A DNA stretch of 11,387 bases. Source: an uncultured Collinsella sp. Lineage in GTDB: Bacteria > Actinomycetota > Coriobacteriia > Coriobacteriales > Coriobacteriaceae. The notes below the pieces were generated by a model. That model made no database searches and had not been told where the DNA came from. It was given only the letters and a program-made list of their open reading frames with translations. The translations under genes were made by a program, and so were the position numbers. Within the stretch, counting starts at the first letter, position 1, and every line of letters starts with the position of its first letter. Where the stretch lies: the NCBI GenBank assembly GCA_938036665.1, contig CALHWR010000102.1:1-11387 (forward strand). The letters are read 5' to 3'. Shown piece after piece: positions 6,441 through 11,387 of the stretch.

Positions 6441-7097
6441 ATGACCCTTCTCGAACTGTTCCAGCTGCTGAAGAAGCACCTCAAGCTGGTCATCACCCTT
6501 CCGGTGGTCTGCGCGATCGCCATGGGCATCGTGTCCTTCGTTGCGATGGACAACACCTATACCGCGACGACGAGCATGTACATTCTCGCCAAGACCGACG
6601 ATAGCGGTCAGATGAGCTACAACGATCTCTCGGCGAGCCAGATGCTTTCCAACGATATCGCCACGCTGCTGGATAGCGATAGCGTTAAGAGCGGCGCCGC
6701 AAAAGAACTGGGCCTCACCGATCTGGATGACTACAAGGTGTCTGTTTCCTCCGAGACCACCACGCGTGTCATTACGCTTTCGGTTACCGGCACCGATGCC
6801 AAGGAGACGGCTGAGGTCGCAAAGGCCATTGCCAGCTCGGTGAGTACGGTCGCTCAGAACGTCGGCGCTGCCCAGAGCATCAACGTTATCGACGAGGCTA
6901 AGACCCCCGAAGCCCCCAGCGGCCCCAAGCGCACGCTGTATATTGCCGTCGCGTTCCTCGCCGGTATCTTTATCGCAGTTGCCTATGTCGTTTTGGCAGA
7001 CATGCTCAATACCCGCATCCGCGGTGCCGAAGAGGCAGAAGAGCTCCTGGGTATTCCTGTTGTTGGCCGAATTCCGGCTATGAAAGGTGGTAAATAG
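6441..7097 (+). CDS. cpsC: CpsC/YveK-like polysaccharide co-polymerase, tyrosine-kinase adaptor (Wzz domain)
   Basis: This is a 218-residue membrane protein with the Wzz-family plan: a short cytoplasmic N-terminus, a first membrane helix (about 16-36), an extracytoplasmic domain (about 37-158), a Pro-rich segment at about 153-163 (TPEAPSGPKR), a second helix (about 166-187) and a cytoplasmic tail ending in a LGIPVVGRIP motif. In Gram-positive capsule systems such proteins control chain length and activate the separate cytoplasmic tyrosine kinase through their C-terminal tail. That fits here because the kinase gene begins two bases after this stop. ATG 6441 has GAAAGG (6427-6432) eight bases upstream. 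Its extracytoplasmic domain is small, as usual for Gram-positive CpsC proteins compared with Wzz of Gram-negatives. Confidence 0.88.
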   Translation: MTLLELFQLLKKHLKLVITLPVVCAIAMGIVSFVAMDNTYTATTSMYILAKTDDSGQMSYNDLSASQMLSNDIATLLDSDSVKSGAAKELGLTDLDDYKVSVSSETTTRVITLSVTGTDAKETAEVAKAIASSVSTVAQNVGAAQSINVIDEAKTPEAPSGPKRTLYIAVAFLAGIFIAVAYVVLADMLNTRIRGAEEAEELLGIPVVGRIPAMKGGK

Positions 7098-7099
7098 GC

Positions 7100-7837
7100 A
7101 TGGCTAAGGCAAAGAACACCGATAAGCTCGTTGTGCAGAATGCCGCCAAGACCCTTCTGGCCAACATCCGCTTTGCGAGCGTGGACGACCCCATTCGCAC
7201 CATCACCGTTACCTCCTCGATTCCCAACGAGGGCAAGTCTACGGTTTCCATTAATCTTGCTCAGGCAATCGCCACGAGCGGCAAGAGTGTCCTGCTGGTC
7301 GAGGCTGATATGCGTCGCAGGTCCCTTGCCGATATGCTCGGCGTCCGCTCCCGCGGCGGACTCTATGCAGTCCTGTCCGAGCAGGTTTCTATCGACCAGG
7401 CGATTGTCGAGACAGGTCAGAAGAATTTCTACTTCCTCGATGCCGAGCCGCATATTCCCAATCCTGCCGACATCATCGTCTCCCATCGCTTTGCCAAGCT
7501 GGTCAAGGCACTGTCTGCTAAGTTCCAGTACGTCATCTTCGATGCTCCTCCGGTCGGCACCTTCATCGATGCTGCCGAGATTGCCAGCCTGACCGACGGC
7601 GCGCTGTTCGTGGTGCGTGAGGACTTTACCAAGCGCGAAGAGGCGCTCAACGCTATCGCCCAGCTTAAGAAGTCCGAGAAGGTCAAGCTCATCGGTACCG
7701 TCATGAATTACTGTGAGACCGAGACCAGAGAGTACTATTATTCTTACTACACCAAGGACGGTAAGAAGGTTAAGAAGGGCTCCGACGATCAGGGCACTTC
7801 CAAAAAGGGCATCTTCACCAACCGAGCAAACGTTTAG
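7100..7837 (+). CDS. cpsD: CpsD-like bacterial tyrosine autokinase (BY-kinase)
   Basis: This is a cytoplasmic protein-tyrosine kinase of the BY family, related to MinD-type ATPases. Its 245 residues contain Walker A SSIPNEGKST (39-48), Walker A' VEADMRR (67-73, Asp70) and Walker B VIFDAPP (145-151). A C-terminal tyrosine cluster (Tyr212, 213, 214, 216 and 217) is the expected autophosphorylation site. In the characterised systems, cycles of phosphorylation and dephosphorylation of this tail control polysaccharide export and polymerisation, with CpsC as activator and CpsB as phosphatase. All three genes are present here in series. ATG 7100 has AAAGGTGG (7083-7090) nine bases upstream, inside the end of the cpsC-like gene. 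A basic tail of about 28 residues after the tyrosine cluster is somewhat longer than in short CpsD proteins. Confidence 0.92.
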   Translation: MAKAKNTDKLVVQNAAKTLLANIRFASVDDPIRTITVTSSIPNEGKSTVSINLAQAIATSGKSVLLVEADMRRRSLADMLGVRSRGGLYAVLSEQVSIDQAIVETGQKNFYFLDAEPHIPNPADIIVSHRFAKLVKALSAKFQYVIFDAPPVGTFIDAAEIASLTDGALFVVREDFTKREEALNAIAQLKKSEKVKLIGTVMNYCETETREYYYSYYTKDGKKVKKGSDDQGTSKKGIFTNRANV

Positions 7838-7854
7838 TTGATTAAGGCTGACCT

Positions 7855-8505
7855 ATGCGTGACATTCATTGCCATATCTTGCCGGGTGTAGACGACGGCG
7901 CCGCCGATCTCGAAGAGAGCTTGGCGATGCTCGAGGCTGCCAAGCGGGCCGGTGTAACCAGAATCGTTTGCACTCCTCACTGCCGTGATCCCTATTTTGA
8001 TTACGACAAGATGTGGGATGCCTTTGAGCTGCTGCGCGATAACGCTGACGGTTTTCCGCTCCAGATGGGCTTCGAGGTCAACCATCGAAAGCTCGTTGAG
8101 CTTGGTATCGATGCCGCGGATCACTTGCATTTCGATGGGACCAACGAGTTTCTGCTCGAGCTTTCGACGCATGCCGATGCGTATGCGTTTAGAGAGTACG
8201 AGAACACGATTTACGATTTGCAGTGCCGTGGCTATCAGGTGATCATCGCTCATCCTGAGCGCTATCGTGCGGTTCAAAAGGATGTAAGCGTGGCGGAGCG
8301 CCTGGTCGATATGGGCTGCAAGCTGCAGGCTTCGGCGGACTTTATTGCCGGCGGTCGCTTTGGTCGCGAGAAAAAGCCGGCACAGCGCCTGTTCGATCAG
8401 AACCTGTACAGCTTCATCGCGAGCGATGCCCATAACGTGGGTCATTACGACTGTCTGGCGAAGGCTCGCGCGAAGTTTAGCGTGCGCGGAGCTCATTTTC
8501 GCTAA
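7855..8505 (+). CDS. cpsB: CpsB/YwqE-like PHP-family phosphotyrosine phosphatase
   Basis: This is a metal-dependent protein-tyrosine phosphatase of the polymerase-and-histidinol-phosphatase (PHP) fold, expected to dephosphorylate the CpsD tail. The metal ligands are visible: DIHCHILPGVDDG at the start (His5, His7, Asp13/Asp14), TPH (His42), Glu102 in LLELS, HPERY (His133) and SDAHN (Asp191, His193). Its 216 residues are a little short against the usual 240-255, with the loss at the C-terminus. It follows the kinase gene by 17 bases with AAGG (7844-7847) as a modest ribosome binding site. The order C-D-B differs from the streptococcal capsule order, in which cpsB comes before cpsC and cpsD. 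Confidence 0.93.
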   Translation: MRDIHCHILPGVDDGAADLEESLAMLEAAKRAGVTRIVCTPHCRDPYFDYDKMWDAFELLRDNADGFPLQMGFEVNHRKLVELGIDAADHLHFDGTNEFLLELSTHADAYAFREYENTIYDLQCRGYQVIIAHPERYRAVQKDVSVAERLVDMGCKLQASADFIAGGRFGREKKPAQRLFDQNLYSFIASDAHNVGHYDCLAKARAKFSVRGAHFR

Positions 8506-8544
8506 AATCTGTCCCTAACGTTCGCGTTGAATGAAAGGGCAGCT

Positions 8545-9048
8545 ATGGATATCCAACTTAAGACGGGATGCTTTGATGACGCGGCGTTGGTGCGCCGCGT
8601 CGTTTTTATGGACGAGCAGGGCTACGAGAATGAGTTTGACGCTATCGACGAGGATCCGAACTGCATCCATGTGACGCTCTATGTAGACGGTGAGCTTGCC
8701 GGTTGCTCGCGCGTGTTTCCCGAAGAACTCGAGCGCGCAGCTGACGCAGAGGCTCCGGTGTCGCCGGCGTGCGACTTGGACGAAGGCGTCGCGGCGGGGG
8801 AGACCTACATTATGGGGCGCGTGGCCGTGCTGCCGAGCATGCGCCGTCGTGGTTTGGCGAGCAAGATTGTCGAGGCCAGTGATACCGCCGCGCGTGATGC
8901 CGGCGCCAAGCTCATTAAGCTGCACGCGCAGGAATACGTGCTGCCGCTCTATGCCAAGGCGGGTTACACGCAGATTGCCCCAGTGGACTATGAGGATGAA
9001 GGCCAGCCCCATGCCTGGATGGCCAAACGGGTCGAGGGTGACAGATAG
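8545..9048 (+). CDS. GNAT-family N-acetyltransferase
   Basis: This is a 167-residue acetyltransferase of unknown substrate. The acetyl-CoA-binding motif A is clear at residues 91-107 (GRVAVLPSMRRRGLASK, with the R-x-x-G-x-A signature at Arg100-Gly103-Ala105). It is followed by a motif B-like HAQEYVLPLYAKAGY. The N-terminal half, with FMDEQGYENEFDAIDEDPNCIHV and LYVDGELAGCSRVF, resembles the ElaA/YjcF type of small GNAT proteins. ATG 8545 is preferred because GAAAGGG (8533-8539) lies five bases before it. A TTG codon in frame at 8527 would put the site inside the gene. It lies 39 bases after the CpsB gene with no clear terminator between them, so it may be transcribed with the module, though a functional link to it is not evident. 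Confidence 0.88.
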   Translation: MDIQLKTGCFDDAALVRRVVFMDEQGYENEFDAIDEDPNCIHVTLYVDGELAGCSRVFPEELERAADAEAPVSPACDLDEGVAAGETYIMGRVAVLPSMRRRGLASKIVEASDTAARDAGAKLIKLHAQEYVLPLYAKAGYTQIAPVDYEDEGQPHAWMAKRVEGDR

Positions 9049-9100
9049 GGACGTTCCTTTTCTGCCGGCAGTTGGGGACACTCCTTGGCAATTGGCGCAT
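9048..9100. repeat. Short repeat-like element with two GGGAC-CTCCTT units and a palindrome
   Basis: GGGACGTTCCTT (9048-9059) and GGGACACTCCTT (9075-9086) match at ten of twelve positions and start 27 bases apart. The 10-base palindrome CTGCCGGCAG (9062-9071) lies between them. The first unit begins at the last base of the acetyltransferase stop codon. The composition differs from the surrounding genes and looks like a degenerate dispersed element, for example of the REP or MITE type. Copy number elsewhere cannot be judged here. Confidence 0.4.
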
Positions 9101-9108
9101 CAGAGCGT

Positions 9109-9164
9109 TTGGACATACAGTTTTTCGATTCCGTATGTATATATGCGCGCTAATGGGTTATAAA
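9109..9164 (+). promoter_or_regulatory. Probable htpG promoter region with inverted repeat
   Basis: An AT-rich stretch contains TTGGAC (9109-9114), TATGTA (9134-9139) and a good -10 candidate TATAAA (9159-9164). It also carries an inverted repeat, ACATACAG (9113-9120) with CCGTATGT (9131-9138), which has one mismatch over eight bases and arms centred about 18 bases apart. That spacing and place fit a repressor operator. No CIRCE sequence (the HrcA site) is visible, so control would not be by HrcA. Confidence 0.45.
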
Positions 9165-9185
9165 ATCTAAGTCTGAACATAGCAG

Positions 9186-9226
9186 GTCTGCGATGCGGCT
9201 CGGGCAACCGGGCCGTTTTTGCGGAC
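9186..9226 (+). terminator. Strong GNRA-loop hairpin with T run in the htpG leader
   Basis: CGGCTCGG (9196-9203) pairs with CCGGGCCG (9208-9215), with one G-U pair, around a GCAA tetraloop. TTTTT (9216-9220) follows, which is a textbook intrinsic terminator. An outer pairing of GTCTGC (9186-9191) with GCGGAC (9221-9226) can enclose it. It may end transcription from the upstream operon. If the TATAAA box at 9159 is the htpG promoter, however, it lies within the htpG leader and could act as an attenuator or a stabilising 5' structure. Confidence 0.6.
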
Positions 9227-9250
9227 GGGGGTAGCGCGAAAGGACTGCAC

Positions 9251-11275
9251 ATGCGTCAATTTAAGACCGAGAGCAAAAAACTGCTCGACCTCATGATCAA
9301 CTCCATCTACACCAATAAGGAAATCTTCCTGCGCGAGCTTATCTCCAACGCGAGCGACGCCGTCGACAAGCTCAACTTTAAGAGCCTGCAGGACCCGAGT
9401 GTCAAGCTCGACCAGGGCGACCTGGCTATTCGCGTCTCTTTTGATAAAGACGCCCGCACCATTACCATCTCGGATAACGGCATTGGCATGACCGCCGAGG
9501 AGCTCGAGCGCAATCTGGGCACCATCGCCCATTCCGGCTCCGAGGAGTTTAAGACTGAGAACGCCGAGCAGCAGGGTTCCGATGTCGACATCATCGGTCA
9601 GTTTGGCGTGGGCTTCTACTCTGCCTTTATGGTTGCCAGCCACGTAAAGGTTGTCAGCCGCGCCTATGGCGAGGACACCGCCCACGTTTGGGAGTCCGAC
9701 GGTCTTGAGGGCTACACCATCGAGGATGGCGAGCGTGCTGAGCACGGTACCGATGTCATCCTGACGCTGCGCGAGAACGAGAAGCTCGACGCCGACGGCG
9801 AGGCCGAGACCTACGATCGCTTCCTGACTGAGTGGGGCCTCAAGAGCCTGATTCAGCAGTACAGCAACTATGTGCGCTACCCGATTCAGATGATGGTGAG
9901 CAAGAGCCGCCAGAAACCCAAGCCCGAGGACGCCGGCGACGACTACAAGCCCGAGTACGAGGACTACCAGGAGCTCGAGACCATCAACTCCATGACGCCG
10001 ATCTGGAAAAAGCGCAGCTCCGACGTTGAGCAGAAGGATTACAACGAGTTCTACAAGTCCACGTTCCACGACTTTGACGATCCCGCGCGCACTATCAGTT
10101 TCCATGCCGAGGGTACGCTTGAGTACGATGCGCTGCTGTTTGTGCCGGGTCGCGCCCCGTTCGATCTGTACAGCAAGGACTACGAGAAGGGCCTGGCGCT
10201 CTACAGCTCTAACGTGCTGATTATGGAGAAGTGCGACGACCTGCTGCCCGACTACTACAACTTTGTGCGCGGTGTCGTGGACTCTGCCGACGTGACGCTC
10301 AATATTTCGCGTGAGACGCTGCAGCAGAATCGTCAGCTCAAGGCCATTGCCAAGCGTGTCGAGAAGAAGATCACCGCCGATCTCGAGGACATGCGCGACA
10401 ACGACCGCGAGGCATACGAAAAGTTCTTTGAGAACTTTGGTCGCGGTCTTAAGTACGGCATCTACTCGAGCTACGGCATGAAGGCCGACAAGCTCGCCGA
10501 CCTGCTGCTGTTCTGGTCTGCCAAAGAGCAGAAGATGATCACCCTTGCCGAGTATGCCAAGGGCATGCCCGAGGGCCAGAAGGCAATCTACTATGCCGCC
10601 GGCGATTCGCGAGAGCGTCTGGCCAAGATGCCCGTCGTGAAGGGCGTGCTCGACCGCGGCTACGATGTACTGCTGCTGACGCAGGACGTGGATGAGTTCA
10701 CCTTCCAGGCCATGCGTGAGTACGTGGCTGCCGATATGCCCAAGGTCTACGAGGATGACGCTGCTCGCGAGGCTGCTGAGAAGGCAGTTGCCGATGGCGC
10801 TGAGCCTGAGGTCGAGGATCGTCACCTGGAGCTTAAGAACGTCGCGACCGGCGATCTTGACTTGGCGACCGATGACGAGAAGAAGGAGGCCGAGGACGCC
10901 ACCAAGGAGAACGAGGACCTCTTTAACGCCATGAAGGAGGCGCTCGGCGACAAGGTCGAGAAGGTTGCCGTCTCTGCGCGTCTGACTGACGCTCCCGCCT
11001 GCATCACCACCGAGGGTCCGCTTTCGCTCGAGATGGAGAAAGTGCTTCAGAAGGGCCCCGAGGGCGCGCCCGACGGTATGCCTAAGAGCCAGCGCGTGCT
11101 CGAGCTCAACGCCAAGCACCCGGTCTTTGACAAGCTTGTCGCTGCCCAGAAGGCAGGTGACGCCGACAAGATCAAGCAGTACTCCGGCCTGCTCTACGAT
11201 CAGGCCCTGCTGGTCGAGGGTATCCTCCCCGAGGACCCCGTTGCCTTCGCGGCGGCTGTTTGCGATCTACTTTAG
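9251..11275 (+). CDS. htpG: Molecular chaperone HtpG (bacterial Hsp90)
   Basis: This is an ATP-dependent cytosolic chaperone that works as a dimer on late-folding client proteins. The N-terminal GHKL ATPase domain shows LDLMINSIYTNKEIFLRELI, with catalytic Glu29 followed by SNASDA, then DNGIGM at 75-80 and the lid motif GQFGVGFYSAF from residue 116. The middle domain contains WKKRSSDVEQKDYNEFY, LYSSNVLIMEKCDDLLPDYY and RGVVDSADVTLNISRE. The C-terminal dimerisation domain includes SQRVLELNAKHPVFDKL. At 674 residues it is about 50 longer than the E. coli protein. Much of the excess appears to be a highly acidic, Ala/Glu/Asp-rich segment at about residues 498-557, between the middle and C-terminal domains. 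ATG 9251 has AAAGGA (9239-9244) six bases upstream. A long open frame on the opposite strand is a codon-bias shadow. Confidence 0.97.
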   Translation: MRQFKTESKKLLDLMINSIYTNKEIFLRELISNASDAVDKLNFKSLQDPSVKLDQGDLAIRVSFDKDARTITISDNGIGMTAEELERNLGTIAHSGSEEFKTENAEQQGSDVDIIGQFGVGFYSAFMVASHVKVVSRAYGEDTAHVWESDGLEGYTIEDGERAEHGTDVILTLRENEKLDADGEAETYDRFLTEWGLKSLIQQYSNYVRYPIQMMVSKSRQKPKPEDAGDDYKPEYEDYQELETINSMTPIWKKRSSDVEQKDYNEFYKSTFHDFDDPARTISFHAEGTLEYDALLFVPGRAPFDLYSKDYEKGLALYSSNVLIMEKCDDLLPDYYNFVRGVVDSADVTLNISRETLQQNRQLKAIAKRVEKKITADLEDMRDNDREAYEKFFENFGRGLKYGIYSSYGMKADKLADLLLFWSAKEQKMITLAEYAKGMPEGQKAIYYAAGDSRERLAKMPVVKGVLDRGYDVLLLTQDVDEFTFQAMREYVAADMPKVYEDDAAREAAEKAVADGAEPEVEDRHLELKNVATGDLDLATDDEKKEAEDATKENEDLFNAMKEALGDKVEKVAVSARLTDAPACITTEGPLSLEMEKVLQKGPEGAPDGMPKSQRVLELNAKHPVFDKLVAAQKAGDADKIKQYSGLLYDQALLVEGILPEDPVAFAAAVCDLL

Positions 11276-11315
11276 TTACGCGGTTTTACCAAACCGCGTA
11301 ACCGGCCGACGCTGC
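11275..11315. repeat. Hairpin repeat unit 1 after htpG (TACC loop plus conserved 15-base flank)
   Basis: TTACGCGGTTT (11276-11286) and AAACCGCGTAA (11291-11301) form a perfect 11-base-pair stem around a TACC loop. It can be extended by the final G of the htpG stop codon pairing with C11302. The 15-mer ACCGGCCGACGCTGC (11301-11315) follows and overlaps the last base of the stem. There is no T tract on either side, so it is not an ordinary intrinsic terminator, although it could still affect the 3' end of the htpG transcript. Confidence 0.8.
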
Positions 11316-11343
11316 AAGCCCGCCAGAGCGGCAATTGGGGGGT

Positions 11344-11381
11344 TCCGCCGTTCTACCGAACGGCGGACCGGCCGACGCTGC
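11344..11381. repeat. Hairpin repeat unit 2 (same loop and flank, covarying stem)
   Basis: TCCGCCGTTC (11344-11353) and GAACGGCGGA (11358-11367) form a perfect 10-base-pair stem with the same TACC loop. The same 15-mer ACCGGCCGACGCTGC follows at 11367-11381, 66 bases after the first copy. Compared from the loop outward, the two stems differ at three pairs, and each change is matched on the other arm. The flanking GCCCGC (11318-11323) and GCGGGC (11382-11387) are complementary and could enclose this unit. The window ends here, so the array may continue. Confidence 0.8.
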
Positions 11382-11387
11382 GCGGGC

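Noticed and set aside
6365..6604. Small upstream reading frame overlapping the start of the cpsC-like gene
   Set aside because: It runs out of frame through a well-supported gene and has no convincing ribosome binding site.
9167..11119. Very long open frame (650 codons) on the minus strand across htpG
   Set aside because: It lies antisense to a clearly conserved chaperone gene. It is the stop-free shadow expected opposite GC-rich codons and has no recognisable domain.
11275..11302. Integron attC site, suggested by GTTACGC and GCGTAAC at the ends of hairpin unit 1
   Set aside because: The order is GTT...AAC, opposite to the RYYYAAC...GTTRRRY order of attC. The stem is perfect without the extrahelical bases attC needs, and no integrase or cassette is present.
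11275..11302. Ordinary intrinsic terminator for htpG
   Set aside because: The stem is strong and well placed, but no T run follows; the next bases are CCGGCCGACGCTGC. Some termination effect cannot be excluded.
11275..11387. CRISPR array
   Set aside because: Only two units are visible, the variable part is a hairpin stem rather than a unique spacer, the shared flank is just 15 bases, and no cas gene is present.

Overview
The window looks like a chromosomal segment of a high-GC Gram-positive gut actinobacterium of the class Coriobacteriia, most likely Collinsella or a close relative. This is inferred from the GC-rich codon use, the purine-rich Shine-Dalgarno sites, the Gram-positive style CpsC/CpsD/CpsB module and the mix of Firmicutes-like two-component systems. 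No 16S gene or other decisive marker is present. Genes fill almost the whole window, and no gene-free stretch exceeds about 200 bases.

Layout. (1) 1-888, minus: the N-terminal 296 codons of a secreted penicillin-binding-protein-type D-Ala-D-Ala carboxypeptidase, cut by the window edge. (2) 1086-3045, plus: a VanR-like OmpR-family regulator and a VanS-like histidine kinase, divergent from the carboxypeptidase. (3) 3149-4024: PstB, the phosphate ABC transporter ATPase, with no pstSCA or phoU beside it. (4) 4089-6245: a PhoP/PhoR-type response regulator and sensor kinase, tightly coupled, followed by a terminator-like hairpin. (5) 6441-8505: a bacterial tyrosine kinase module in the order CpsC-like adaptor, CpsD kinase, CpsB phosphatase, without any glycosyltransferase, flippase or polymerase gene in the window. 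(6) 8545-9048: a GNAT acetyltransferase. (7) 9049-9250: a 202-base spacer holding a repeat-like element, an inverted repeat at the presumed promoter and a strong GNRA-loop hairpin with a T run. (8) 9251-11275: HtpG (Hsp90). (9) 11275-11387: two structured repeat units, truncated by the window end.

How it fits together. The segment is dominated by cell-envelope and phosphate signalling: a peptidoglycan carboxypeptidase beside a VanRS-like system, a phosphate-import ATPase beside a PhoPR-like system, and a phosphotyrosine switch that in other Gram-positives controls capsule or exopolysaccharide assembly. Short motifs shared between intergenic regions (a Pho-box-like direct repeat before pstB, and the 9-mer TTTTACAGG before both the phoP-like gene and the cps module) suggest joint control, but this is only inference.

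The least explained signal is the pair of hairpin units after htpG. They have identical TACC loops and the same 15-base 3' flank, and their stems differ at three positions, each with a compensating change on the other arm.
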